A DNA stretch of 26,450 nucleotides from DATBAK01 sp038240075. Its GTDB lineage: Bacteria > Actinomycetota > Acidimicrobiia > IMCC26256 > PALSA-610. The stretch spans positions 1-26,450 of the forward strand of contig JBBSEC010000063.1 in assembly GCA_038240075.1 (NCBI GenBank), read 5' to 3'. Under the pieces are notes generated by a model that made no database searches, had not been told where the DNA came from, and saw nothing but the letters and a program-made list of their open reading frames with translations. The position numbers were made by a program, and so were the translations under genes. Shown here piece by piece: positions 1 through 7,577 of this stretch; position 1 is the stretch's first letter, and each line of letters begins with the position of its first letter.

Positions 1-981
1 GGGCCCGCGCTCGAGATGCTTTACGAGAAGGCAAAGACCTCGCTGTGGAACGCGGTGCCCGGTCTCGACTGGTCGGCCGAGGTCGACCCCGAGCGCGACG
101 CGCGCGAGATCGCCGTGAGCGTTCCGCGCGCCCGTCACGTTGCCGAGAACGCGGCCGACTCGCCGCTCGCCGGTTGGGGTGACCGCGAGTGGACGCAGTA
201 CTACATCGAGACCCTCACGTGGCGCATGAGCCAGTTCCTCCACGGTGAGCAGGGCGCGTTGATCTGCACCGCGAAGATCGTCGAGACCGTCCCGTGGATC
301 GACGCGAAGTACTACGCGGCAACGCAGGTGATGGACGAGGCGCGCCACGTCGAAGTGTTCGCCAAGTACCTGAATACGAAGCTCGAGAGCAGCTACCCGA
401 TCAACGCGCACCTCGGCGCCCTGCTCGACGACATCATCAACGATTCGCGTTGGGACATGACCTACCTCGGCATGCAGATCATGGTCGAGGGCCTCGCGCT
501 CGCCGCGTTCGGGTCGATGCACAAGCAGGCGAACGAGCCGCTGCTGAAGAAGCTCCTCCGCTACGTGATGAGCGACGAGGCGCGGCACGTTGCCTTCGGG
601 GTGCTGTCGCTGCAAGAGGTCTACGCGGGCATGGACGGCGCCGAGATTCGTGAGCGGCAGGAGTTCGCGTTCGAAGCCGGCCTGCGCATGCGCGACCGCT
701 TCCTGCAACAGGAGATCTGGGAGCGGCTCGGCATCGACGTGAAGTCGATGATGCGGCTGCTGCTCGATCTTCCCGCCGCACAGAACCAGTTCTCGGCGCT
801 GCTCTTCTCGAAGATCGTCCCCAACTGCAAGAAGCTCGGGCTGCTCGACGCGGGCGACGGCTGGCTCCGCGACCGGTTCACCGAGATCGGGGTCATTCAA
901 TTCGAGGACTGGGCCGATACCGGCGACGAGTACGAGTCGCTCGACGAGGTTGCCCGCGACCGCGCCGGCGACGCGGCCTGA
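1..981 (+). CDS. Ferritin-like diiron protein, R2/R2-like oxidase type (5' partial)
   Basis: Probable non-haem diiron oxidase or oxygenase of the ferritin-like superfamily. Numbering from the ATG at 16, the six-ligand pattern of a carboxylate-bridged diiron site is complete: E78 (HGEQ), E108 and H111 (DEARH), E158 (MVEGL), E188 and H191 (a second DEARH). The frame is open through base 1, and the five codons before the ATG read GPALE, running smoothly into MLYEKAKTSLWN. R2-like proteins normally carry a helix before this point, and the ATG has no good ribosome binding site, so I think the true start lies outside the window. The stop overlaps the next start by one base (TGATG), which suggests translational coupling to the SDR. 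R2-like ligand-binding oxidases and AurF-type N-oxygenases are both possible; the substrate cannot be told from sequence. Confidence 0.82.
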   Translation, partial: GPALEMLYEKAKTSLWNAVPGLDWSAEVDPERDAREIAVSVPRARHVAENAADSPLAGWGDREWTQYYIETLTWRMSQFLHGEQGALICTAKIVETVPWIDAKYYAATQVMDEARHVEVFAKYLNTKLESSYPINAHLGALLDDIINDSRWDMTYLGMQIMVEGLALAAFGSMHKQANEPLLKKLLRYVMSDEARHVAFGVLSLQEVYAGMDGAEIRERQEFAFEAGLRMRDRFLQQEIWERLGIDVKSMMRLLLDLPAAQNQFSALLFSKIVPNCKKLGLLDAGDGWLRDRFTEIGVIQFEDWADTGDEYESLDEVARDRAGDAA

Positions 982-1772
982 TGGAGCTCTCCGGAGCGCG
1001 GGTCGTCGTCACCGGTGCGTCGCGCGGGATCGGTGAGTGCACCGCGCGCGCGTTCACGGCGGCCGGTGCGCGCGTCGCGCTTGTCGCACGCAGTGAGGAA
1101 CTGCTCGCGAAGCTCGCGGCCGAGCTCGGTGGTGACGCGTACCCGACCGATCTCGCCGACCCTCACGCGGTCGCCGGCCTGATCGACCGCATCGAGACCG
1201 ACGGGCCCGTCGACGTTCTCGTCAACAACGCGGGTGTCGATCTCGTCGGGCGCTTCATCGACACCGACCCGGCCGCGATCGAGATGCTGTTCCGCGTGAA
1301 CCTGCTCGCCCCCACGGAGCTCTGCCGCCAGGCGCTCGTACGCATGGTGCCGCGCCGGCATGGGCACATCGTCAACGTCTCGTCGCTGGCGGGCGTGGCC
1401 GCGGTTCCCGGCCTGGCGCCCTACTCCGCGTCGAAGGCCGGGCTGAGCCAGCTCACGGCCGCACTCCGCGCCGAGACCAAGGGAACCGGGGTCGGGACGA
1501 CGCTCGTCGAGGTCGGCCCGGTCCTCACCGACATGCTCGAGAACGTGCACTCCTACGCCCCGACGGAGCGCTCGTTCGCGCGCGGCGCCGCGGTGAAGCT
1601 GCTGACCGATCTCGATCCCAACCACCTCGCGCGGGCCATCGTCGATTCGGTTCGGCGTAACCGGCGCCACGTCCGGATGCCGCTGCGCTCGTCCCTGCTG
1701 ATGCTGATCGGTGAGGCGCCGCGCCGGATGACCGAGATCATGCTCACCGGCGTCGACCACCACGGCGCCTGA
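981..1772 (+). CDS. Short-chain dehydrogenase/reductase (classical SDR)
   Basis: NAD(P)-dependent oxidoreductase of 263 residues. The Rossmann glycine motif TGASRGIG is at residues 11-18, NNAG at 82-85, the catalytic Ser in NVSSLAG (about 134-135), and the YSASK active site gives Y148 and K152. Length is normal for a classical SDR. The residue after the first Rossmann strand region (ARSEE) has Arg, which in this family usually favours NADPH; this is inference. The ATG at 981 overlaps the upstream TGA by one base, so it is very likely cotranslated with the diiron protein. The substrate is unknown; the setting beside FadE-type genes suggests a hydroxyacyl, alcohol or ketone intermediate. Confidence 0.9.
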   Translation: MELSGARVVVTGASRGIGECTARAFTAAGARVALVARSEELLAKLAAELGGDAYPTDLADPHAVAGLIDRIETDGPVDVLVNNAGVDLVGRFIDTDPAAIEMLFRVNLLAPTELCRQALVRMVPRRHGHIVNVSSLAGVAAVPGLAPYSASKAGLSQLTAALRAETKGTGVGTTLVEVGPVLTDMLENVHSYAPTERSFARGAAVKLLTDLDPNHLARAIVDSVRRNRRHVRMPLRSSLLMLIGEAPRRMTEIMLTGVDHHGA

Positions 1773-1805
1773 GCGCGGCACCGTCGCACCCACAACGGAG
1801 AACCG

Positions 1806-2858
1806 ATGACCGTCACCTTTCCCACGACGTCTGCCGCCATCACCGCCGAGTGGTTGAGCGGTGTGCTCGGTACCCGCGTCCGCGGATTCGAGCTCGAGCC
1901 GATCGGAGTCGGTGTCGGGCTCGTGTGCGACCTCTTCAGAGTGCGGGTCGAGCACGACGGGGAAGCCGCGTCGTCGTTCATCGTGAAGTTCCCCTCGGCA
2001 TCGGAGGAGAACCGCTTCGTCGCGCTCGTGCTCAATATGTACGGCCGGGAAACCCGCTTCTATCGCGAGCTCGCGATCGACACTCCGCTCAGCGCGCCCC
2101 GTTGCCACGCGGTGGAGCTCGACGCGGAGGCAAATGAGTTCGTGCTCCTGCTGGAAGACCTCGAAGGTGCGCGCGTCGTCGACCAGATCACCGGCGTGTG
2201 CCGCGCCGACGCCGAGCTCGCGATCGACCAGCTCGCGATGCTGCACGCGGGGTGGTGGAACCATCCCGGCCTCGAGTCGGTGCCGCGCCTGTGCGACTCG
2301 CCGTATCCCGAAGCAGTGTCGGCCGCGTTCGTCGGCGCGTGGGATCCGGTGCAGCAGATCTGCGACGGCCTGGTCACCCCCAACGTCAAGCGGCTCGGTG
2401 ACCGGTTCGCCGACCTGATCCCCGAGCTCATGGCCAAGCTCTCGGAGCCGCCGTGGACGTTGTCGCACGGCGACTACCGACTCGACAACATGTTCTTCTC
2501 CGACGATCCGGCGCGGCCGCTCGTCCTCGTCGACTGGCAGCTCTACGACCGGTCGCGCGGGCCGCGTGATCTCTCGTACCTCTTGAGTCAGAGTATGGAG
2601 CCCGACCTGCGCGCCGGGTGCGAGCGCGCGCTCGTCGAGCGCTACGTCGCCGGGCTCGAGGCCAACGGCGTGACCGGCTACGACGCCGAGCAGGCGTGGG
2701 CCGACTACCGGCTCGCCACGCTGTTCGACCTCGTCTACCCGGTGATCGCGGGCGGCGGACTCACGCTGGCGAACGACCGTGCGATTGCGTTGGTCCGTGT
2801 GATCTTCGCTCGCTTCGTCGCTGCGTTCGAGCACCTCGACTGCGTGGCGCTCGCGTAG
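1806..2858 (+). CDS. APH/EcKinase-like phosphotransferase family protein
   Basis: Protein-kinase-fold small-molecule phosphotransferase, 350 residues. Visible elements are K61 in FIVKFP (the ATP-binding lysine), the Brenner-type catalytic loop HGDYRLDN at 221-228 with D223 and N228, and the metal-binding VDWQ with D243. Relatives lie beside acyl-CoA dehydrogenase genes in many actinobacteria and are often labelled aminoglycoside phosphotransferase or ecdysteroid-kinase-like, but the true substrate is usually unknown. The ATG at 1806 is preceded by GGAGA at a good distance. It follows the SDR by 33 bases on the same strand, so it is likely the third gene of one operon. Its 3' end faces the next minus-strand gene 12 bases away. 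It is unlikely to be a drug-resistance gene. Confidence 0.85.
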   Translation: MTVTFPTTSAAITAEWLSGVLGTRVRGFELEPIGVGVGLVCDLFRVRVEHDGEAASSFIVKFPSASEENRFVALVLNMYGRETRFYRELAIDTPLSAPRCHAVELDAEANEFVLLLEDLEGARVVDQITGVCRADAELAIDQLAMLHAGWWNHPGLESVPRLCDSPYPEAVSAAFVGAWDPVQQICDGLVTPNVKRLGDRFADLIPELMAKLSEPPWTLSHGDYRLDNMFFSDDPARPLVLVDWQLYDRSRGPRDLSYLLSQSMEPDLRAGCERALVERYVAGLEANGVTGYDAEQAWADYRLATLFDLVYPVIAGGGLTLANDRAIALVRVIFARFVAAFEHLDCVALA

Positions 2859-2870
2859 TCGCGTCGTTCG

Positions 2871-3731
2871 TCAGGGCAGCAAGCGGCTGCGGATCTGGAC
2901 GACCGGGTAGTCGCGTGCGTTCGTGACCACCGCGGTGCTGAGATCGATCGTGAGCGGAGTCGCCAGCCCGGGACCGGTCATCACCGCGGTGGCGGTCCAG
3001 AGCGTTGCGACTCCGAGGCGGTAGGTGCCGGTCGTCTCGTACGTGTGCGCGAACGCGGGATCGCCGGCCGCGCCCGCGTCGTCGCTGCGCACCCAACCGC
3101 CTTCACCGGAGTAGACGCCGTAGCCCACGACGCGGGCGATCCCGGTGACCCGGTAGCCGTCGAGGGTGACGCCGACCGCGACGGGCGCCGCGCCGGCGGT
3201 CCACACCCAGGTGGGCAAGCCGGTGATGCCGCGCGCCGCCGGGCTGGCACCGACCGGCGGTGTCGGCAGTCCCGCCGCGTCCCAGATCTCGCCGATCGTC
3301 GGCGGCTGCGAAAGCGTCGGTGCCGGGGGTGCGCCGGTCGCGCCCACTGCCGAGAGCACGCACATCCTGTCGACCGTTGCGATGTACGCGCCGGTCGCGG
3401 TGTTGAAGAGCTCGATGTTGAACCACCAACCATTGCCGAGCGGAAACCGCGCGACGTCGGGCGGACCGATCTGGCAGAAGTTGAAGCCCGACGCGCCCTC
3501 GCCGCTCGAAGCCGGGACCGCGCGCGTGAACACCGGGCGCGGTGCCTTCGGGTCGTGTGATCCGTAGCTCTCGTGGCCGGTCCCCGAGGTGCCGGGCACC
3601 GAGACGCGCAGCCCGACTCCGATCTCCGGTGGCGCGCCGCCGAGCGTTCCGTTCCCGCCGGCCCCGGCCGACGTCGTGGCGCCGATCGCCGCCGCGAGCG
3701 CGATGAGCGCGAACGCCCAGCGCCGCCTCAT
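2871..3731 (-). CDS. Secreted protein of unknown function
   Basis: A 286-residue exported protein. The N-terminus MRRRWAFALIALAAAIGATTSAGA is a typical Sec signal peptide: a basic start, a hydrophobic core and small residues before the likely cleavage site near residue 24. The mature part has no family motif I recognise. It contains a Pro-rich stretch (GAPPAPTLSQPPTIGEIW), a segment rich in Gly, Val and Tyr, and a PKD-like AHTYETTGTYRLGVATLW pattern near the C-terminus, suggesting a beta-sandwich extracellular domain. The ATG overlaps the stop of the preceding gene by four bases (ATGA at 3728-3731), so the two are probably made together. A much longer open frame continues upstream but belongs to other genes. 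Confidence 0.72.
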   Translation of the reverse strand: MRRRWAFALIALAAAIGATTSAGAGGNGTLGGAPPEIGVGLRVSVPGTSGTGHESYGSHDPKAPRPVFTRAVPASSGEGASGFNFCQIGPPDVARFPLGNGWWFNIELFNTATGAYIATVDRMCVLSAVGATGAPPAPTLSQPPTIGEIWDAAGLPTPPVGASPAARGITGLPTWVWTAGAAPVAVGVTLDGYRVTGIARVVGYGVYSGEGGWVRSDDAGAAGDPAFAHTYETTGTYRLGVATLWTATAVMTGPGLATPLTIDLSTAVVTNARDYPVVQIRSRLLP

Positions 3732-4372
3732 CGCGTGATGACGATCGACGGGTCGGTCGCCACCTGGGTGACGTCGGCGATGCGCCACCGACCCTCGCCG
3801 TCGATCGTCATGATGACGATGTAGTGGTTCGGCACCGGATACGGGTCGGTGCGCACCACACGGTGCTGCTGGTCGAACCAGTTGTCTTCGCCGAGCGTCT
3901 CGCGCATCCGCAACGTCACGAGGTCGGTGCGCACCGTGACGACGGTGAAGCTGAGTTGCAGGTCGACGGACGCGATCGTCTGGTGCAGGTTGCGCACGGT
4001 CGTGAGATCCGCGACTCGGGACGCGTAGGTCGCCGTGCCCTGCTGGAACACCAGTCCTGCGAGCGCGGGATCGGGGTGGTGCGCGAAGAGCCAGTCCTTG
4101 TAGGTCAGCAGCGAGAGCGCGATCGCGGCGTAGTCGGTGCCGGTCGCGTGGATCGCCGGCGGGGGAGTCGTGTCGGTGTATCCCGGGGCCGCATGGGCCG
4201 CATGGGCCGCGCTCGCCGGCGGGGCCGTCGCCACGGTGGTCGGCGGGGCCGTCGTCGAGGGCGCAGTCGGGATCGTCGTCAGCGGCGCCAGCGTGCCCGT
4301 CGACCGGGCCGGCGCGGCAGCACATGCCGGCGCGGACACGATCAGCGCAACGCCGACGACAGAATGTCGCAG
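3728..4372 (-). CDS. Exported protein with Pro/Thr/Ala linker, unknown function
   Basis: About 203 to 214 residues depending on the start. The first conventional start is GTG at 4339, but in-frame codons before it encode LRHSVVGVALIVSAPAC, which looks like a signal or lipoprotein leader. No ATG, GTG or TTG precedes that stretch; the nearest candidate is CTG at 4372, used here, with the closest upstream stop at 4421-4423. After the leader comes a low-complexity linker rich in Thr, Pro and Ala (TTIPTAPSTTAPPTTVATAP), then a roughly 130-residue domain ending in NHYIVIMTIDGEGRWRI. That domain could have an NTF2/SnoaL-like fold, which is only a guess. It is coupled by ATGA to the secreted protein downstream, so the pair probably acts together outside the membrane. 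Confidence 0.62.
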   Translation of the reverse strand: MRHSVVGVALIVSAPACAAAPARSTGTLAPLTTIPTAPSTTAPPTTVATAPPASAAHAAHAAPGYTDTTPPPAIHATGTDYAAIALSLLTYKDWLFAHHPDPALAGLVFQQGTATYASRVADLTTVRNLHQTIASVDLQLSFTVVTVRTDLVTLRMRETLGEDNWFDQQHRVVRTDPYPVPNHYIVIMTIDGEGRWRIADVTQVATDPSIVITR

Positions 4373-4420
4373 AGTGCGAAAACCCGGGTGGCGACCTGCG
4401 GAAAGTCCGATTCGAGCAGT

Positions 4421-4807
4421 TTAGGCGCGCGCGACGCGCAGGGCCCAACCGATCATCGGTGCCTGCAGCGGCAGGCGCAACCAGGCGACCGCCGGGGAGT
4501 TCATGGGCGGGTCGAGGTGGGCCATGCCGCCGTTGAGTGCGGCCTTGATGTTGGCGGGGAACACGCCGACGAGGGTCGCGGCTGCGAGGAACCCGCCGAG
4601 GCGCCGGGTGCGGCGGCGGGCCACGAGCGCGGCCGCCGCGAGCTCGACGACACCGCTCCCGAGCACCCACGCGCGCGGTGATCCCAACCGTCGGGGAACG
4701 ATCGGCTCGTAGAAACCCGGGTTCGTGAAATGCGTGAGCCCGGCGCCGCCGAGCAGCGCGACCAGCCCGAGCGCCGTCACCTCGTTGCGAACGTTCGTTG
4801 TCTGCAT
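4421..4807 (-). CDS. DoxX-like small membrane protein
   Basis: A 128-residue integral membrane protein with about four hydrophobic segments. The signature GLTHFTNPGFYEPIVPRRL near residues 23-42, followed by a second hydrophobic helix, a basic RRRTRR loop and VGVFPANIKAA, closely follows the DoxX-like proteins common in mycobacteria. The C-terminal LRLPLQAPMIGWALRVARA also fits. The biochemical role of this subgroup is not established. It starts at ATG 4807, divergent from the HD hydrolase gene, and a long palindrome (4855-4897) lies between the two. The next minus-strand gene is in the same frame and starts about 50 bases downstream, so the three minus-strand genes could form one transcript. 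Confidence 0.8.
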   Translation of the reverse strand: MQTTNVRNEVTALGLVALLGGAGLTHFTNPGFYEPIVPRRLGSPRAWVLGSGVVELAAAALVARRRTRRLGGFLAAATLVGVFPANIKAALNGGMAHLDPPMNSPAVAWLRLPLQAPMIGWALRVARA

Positions 4808-4854
4808 GTCCGCACGCTACCGGCGCCGCCCGTTTCGCCTGCACTGACAGCTGC

Positions 4855-4897
4855 GTGGCATGCATTTGTCGCGACATCCATCACAAACGCATGCCAC
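4855..4897. promoter_or_regulatory. Long inverted repeat between divergent genes
   Basis: The left arm GTGGCATGCATTTGT (4855-4869) and right arm ACAAACGCATGCCAC (4883-4897) pair at 14 of 15 positions around a 13-base loop. The loop boundary contains a second perfect palindrome, TGTCGCGACA (4867-4876). It lies between the start of the minus-strand DoxX-like gene (4807) and the plus-strand HD hydrolase gene (4945). There is no T-run, and no gene ends here, so it is not a terminator. A regulator-binding site for one or both divergent promoters, or a repeat-family hairpin, is the simplest reading. Confidence 0.55.
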
Positions 4898-4944
4898 GGA
4901 GCGTCGGAAGCGGGGCGACAGCGCCGGGTGCGAGGATGGCCGGC

Positions 4945-5544
4945 ATGAGCGAGGAACCGCCGGTGATTGTGGGGGAGCGGTTCGTCGACGCGGTCGCCAT
5001 GGCGACCCGGCTGCACGCGCGCCAGGCCCGCAAGGGCAGCGCCATCCCGTACGTCTCGCACCTGCTCGCGGTGGCCGGGCTCGTGCTCGAACACGGCGGC
5101 GACGAAGACCAGGCGATCGCCGCGCTCCTGCACGACGGTCCCGAGGACCAGGGCGGCGAGGCCACGCTCGCCGAGATCGGCGAACGGTTCGGACCGCGTG
5201 TCGAGGCGATCGTGTCAGCCTGCTCCGACACGTTCACGACTCCGAAGCCGCCGTGGCAGGCGCGCAAGGACGCGTACATCGCGCACCTCATCGCGCTCAC
5301 GCCGGCCGAGGGCGCCGACATCTGGCCCGTCTCGCTCGCCGACAAGGTCCACAACGCGCGCACGATTGTCTCCGACCTGCGCGAGCGGGGCCCCCTCACG
5401 CTCGACCGCTTCACCGGCGGGCGCGCCGGCACCGTCTGGTACTACCGAACCCTCGCCGGCCACTTGTCCGAGCTCCTCCCCGGCCCCCTCTCCGACGAGC
5501 TGACCCGCCTCGTCGCCGAGATGGGGACGCTCAGTGCTCAGTAG
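4945..5544 (+). CDS. Stand-alone HD-domain hydrolase, RelA/SpoT-hydrolase (MESH1) type
   Basis: A 199-residue metal-dependent phosphohydrolase. The order of motifs matches the hydrolase half of RelA/SpoT enzymes: YVSHLLAVA with H39, ALLHDGPED with H63-D64 and E67-D68, and SLADKVHNART with D133 and N137 (compare LADRLHNMRT of RSH proteins). No synthetase or TGS domain follows, so if it acts on alarmones it would only break down (p)ppGpp, or NADPH as reported for MESH1. A broader HD phosphohydrolase role remains possible. The ATG at 4945 is chosen because GAGG lies nine bases before it; ATG 4936 is an alternative that adds three residues. It has no obvious functional link with the lipid genes around it. 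Confidence 0.82.
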   Translation: MSEEPPVIVGERFVDAVAMATRLHARQARKGSAIPYVSHLLAVAGLVLEHGGDEDQAIAALLHDGPEDQGGEATLAEIGERFGPRVEAIVSACSDTFTTPKPPWQARKDAYIAHLIALTPAEGADIWPVSLADKVHNARTIVSDLRERGPLTLDRFTGGRAGTVWYYRTLAGHLSELLPGPLSDELTRLVAEMGTLSAQ

Positions 5545-5603
5545 CGCGACGGGGCGGTAGCGTCGGCCCTCGTCAGTCAGCTGCCGCACAGGAGGACGCG
5601 CCG

Positions 5604-5798
5604 ATGAGAGTGGTCGTCGATTTCGACCGCTGTGAGAGCAACGCGGTCTGTATGGGGATCGCACCCGAGGTCTTCGAGGTGCGTTCCGACGACTTCCTGT
5701 ACGTGTTGCAGGAGACCCCGCCCGAGGCCCTGCGCCCCAAGATCGAGGAAGCCGTTCGCCTCTGCCCGAAGCAGGCGATCAGCATCGCGGACGACTGA
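5604..5798 (+). CDS. Ferredoxin with Cys-x2-Asn-x2-Cys motif
   Basis: A 64-residue ferredoxin, probably with a [3Fe-4S] or atypical [4Fe-4S] cluster. Cluster residues are C10, C16 and C54 (in CPKQAI); the position that holds the second Cys in ordinary [4Fe-4S] proteins is N13. Mycobacterial P450-linked ferredoxins often have His or another residue there. A perfect AGGAGG lies at 5590-5595 before the ATG. No P450 is directly beside it: the next gene, a hydrolase, starts one base after the stop. It may serve a P450 elsewhere, including the one at 22577, or the acyl-CoA dehydrogenase pathway. Family call is firm; partner is unknown. Confidence 0.88.
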   Translation: MRVVVDFDRCESNAVCMGIAPEVFEVRSDDFLYVLQETPPEALRPKIEEAVRLCPKQAISIADD

Positions 5799-5799
5799 C

Positions 5800-6720
5800 G
5801 TGGCGAGCGAGATGTTCACGATGGTCGTGGATCTCATCGGGCAGACGACGGCGAGCACACTCGACGAAGCGCGCTTGCCGGCGGCCGAGTTGCGCGCCCG
5901 GATGGAGTCGATGGTCGGCGCGCTGCCCCTGCTCGACGGCACCACGGTCGAGACGGTCGACGTCGGTGGCGTCCCGTCGGAGTGGATCCGTCCGGCCCAC
6001 ACTGCCGTGTCCGACGCGTGCATCCTCTACCTCCACGGTGGCGGCTACGTGATCGGTTCGTGCAACACCCACCGCCCGCTCGCGAGCCACCTCGCGGCCC
6101 GCAGCGGACTGCCCGTCCTTCTCGTCGACTACCGGCTCGGACCCGAGCACGTGTTCCCGGCCGCGGTCGACGACGCGCTCACGGCGTACGCGTGGTTGCT
6201 CGCTGCGGGATTCGAGCCCGACCGAGTCGTGATCGCGGGCGACTCCGCCGGCGGCGGGCTGACGCTCGCCACGCTGCTCGCGTTGCGCGACCGCGGGCTA
6301 CCGCAGCCGGCCCTCGCCGTCGGTATCTCGCCGTGGACCGACCTCACGCTCTCCGGCGCTTCGATGACGTCGATGGCGGAGCTCGACCCGATGGTCAAGC
6401 GCGACGGTTTGCAGCGCATGGCCGACTGGTACCTCGGCGACGGCGATCCGCGCACGCCGCTCGCGTCACCGCTCTTCGGGGATCCGACCGGGCTGCCGCC
6501 GCTGCTCATCCACGTCGGTGACGTCGAGACGCTGCGCGACGACGCGATCCGGTTCGCGGACCTCGCGGAGGCCGCGGGTGTCGACGTGACGCTCGAGGTG
6601 TGGCCCGAGATGATCCACGTCTGGCACGCCTTCGGCGCCGCGGTCCCCGAGTCGGATGCCGCCGTGACGCGTGTCGCCGAGTTCATCACGCAGCGCCTCG
6701 GCGCTCCCGCGTCGACATGA
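5800..6720 (+). CDS. Alpha/beta hydrolase, hormone-sensitive lipase family
   Basis: Carboxylic ester or lactone hydrolase of 306 residues, cytoplasmic (no signal peptide). The HSL-family oxyanion motif HGGG is at 79-82 and the nucleophile Ser149 is in GDSAGG. The catalytic His is probably H273 in MIHVWHAF, and the acid is in HVGDVETLRDD (D241 or D247). YRLGPEHVFPAA is also typical of the family, which includes the mycobacterial Lip esterases and the monoterpene lactone hydrolase MlhB. I used GTG 5800, one base after the ferredoxin stop; ATG 5812 is an alternative that removes four residues. The stop overlaps the next ATG (ATGA). Likely role: release of an acid or alcohol intermediate in the same pathway as the following SDR and FadE. 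Confidence 0.88.
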   Translation: MASEMFTMVVDLIGQTTASTLDEARLPAAELRARMESMVGALPLLDGTTVETVDVGGVPSEWIRPAHTAVSDACILYLHGGGYVIGSCNTHRPLASHLAARSGLPVLLVDYRLGPEHVFPAAVDDALTAYAWLLAAGFEPDRVVIAGDSAGGGLTLATLLALRDRGLPQPALAVGISPWTDLTLSGASMTSMAELDPMVKRDGLQRMADWYLGDGDPRTPLASPLFGDPTGLPPLLIHVGDVETLRDDAIRFADLAEAAGVDVTLEVWPEMIHVWHAFGAAVPESDAAVTRVAEFITQRLGAPAST

Positions 6721-7577
6721 ACGCGACCAACGGGGTTCAGGGTTTCGCGGCACTGGTCACCGGCGGCGGGAGCGGCATCGGCCTTGGCGCGGCGCGCCGG
6801 CTCGTCGCCGACGGCGCGCACGTCACGATCTGCGGGCGGACCGAGGACCGCTTGCGCGGCGCGGCCGACGAGCTGAAGCGCGTCGCGACGAACGGCGCGC
6901 AGGTGCGCTACGCAGTCGCCGACGTGACGGTCGAACACGACGTCGCGCGCGCGGTGACCGTCGCGACCGAGGCGACCGGCAGCCTCGACGTGCTCTTCGC
7001 GTGCGCGGGCGGATCGCTGCATCTCGGCCCGATCGTGCTGTCGGACGTCGACGCATTCCGCGCGACCATCGATCTCAACATCGTCGGAACGTTCCTCGCG
7101 ATCAAGCACGCGGCGCCGGTGATGGCGCGCCACGGTGGCGGGTCGATCATCGGAATGTCGTCGATCGCGGGAGTGTCGACCCACAAATACATGAGCGCCT
7201 ACTGCGTGGGGAAGGCCGGCATCGAGATGCTCGTGAAGGTCGCGGCCGACGAGCTCGGACCGTCGGGCATCCGCGTGAACGCGGTGCAGCCCGGATTGGT
7301 CGAGACCGAGCTGGTCGCCGGGCTGACCGAGAATCAGGAGATGCTCGACGACTACCTCGCGCAGATGCCGATCTCGCGGGTGGGAACCGTCGACGACATC
7401 GCGGCGGCGGTGCGTTTCCTCGCCGGGCCCGAGGCGACGTGGATCACCGGCCAGATGATCGGGATCGACGGCGGCCATCAGCTTCGCAGAGGCCCGAACT
7501 ACGACATCTTCGTCGAGCCCCTATACGGTGCCGACGCCTGCCGTGGGCTGATCGAGACCGGGCTGATCGACACATGA
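6717..7577 (+). CDS. Short-chain dehydrogenase/reductase
   Basis: NAD(P)-dependent SDR of 286 residues. It has TGGGSGIG at 15-22, CAGG in the NNAG position (about 96-99), the catalytic Ser in GMSSIAG (S149) and YCVGK giving Y162 and K166. The PGLVETEL segment and the C-terminal GIDGGHQLRRG loop are typical of the FabG-like classical group, with a tail of about 30 extra residues. GRTEDRL after the second strand suggests NADP(H), by analogy. The ATG overlaps the hydrolase stop by four bases, and its own stop overlaps the acyl-CoA dehydrogenase ATG in the same way, so the three are almost surely translated from one message. The substrate is not determined. Confidence 0.9.
   Translation: MNATNGVQGFAALVTGGGSGIGLGAARRLVADGAHVTICGRTEDRLRGAADELKRVATNGAQVRYAVADVTVEHDVARAVTVATEATGSLDVLFACAGGSLHLGPIVLSDVDAFRATIDLNIVGTFLAIKHAAPVMARHGGGSIIGMSSIAGVSTHKYMSAYCVGKAGIEMLVKVAADELGPSGIRVNAVQPGLVETELVAGLTENQEMLDDYLAQMPISRVGTVDDIAAAVRFLAGPEATWITGQMIGIDGGHQLRRGPNYDIFVEPLYGADACRGLIETGLIDT

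Noticed and set aside
782..793. AGAACCAGTTCT, another KstR-like half-palindrome
   Set aside because: It lies deep inside the diiron protein gene, far from any start, and encodes ordinary residues (QNQFS); outer T and A of the consensus are missing.
897..2834. Long open frame on the minus strand (645 codons)
   Set aside because: It is antisense to the SDR and phosphotransferase genes, has Arg/Asp/Glu/Val-rich composition typical of high-GC shadow frames, and no family motif.
1806..2858. Aminoglycoside resistance gene
   Set aside because: Only the general APH fold motifs are present; context and length fit the broad actinobacterial phosphotransferase group of unknown substrate.
4188..4205. 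Tandem GCCGCATGG units
   Set aside because: Only two full units in a coding low-complexity linker (AHAAHAA); not a separate repeat element.
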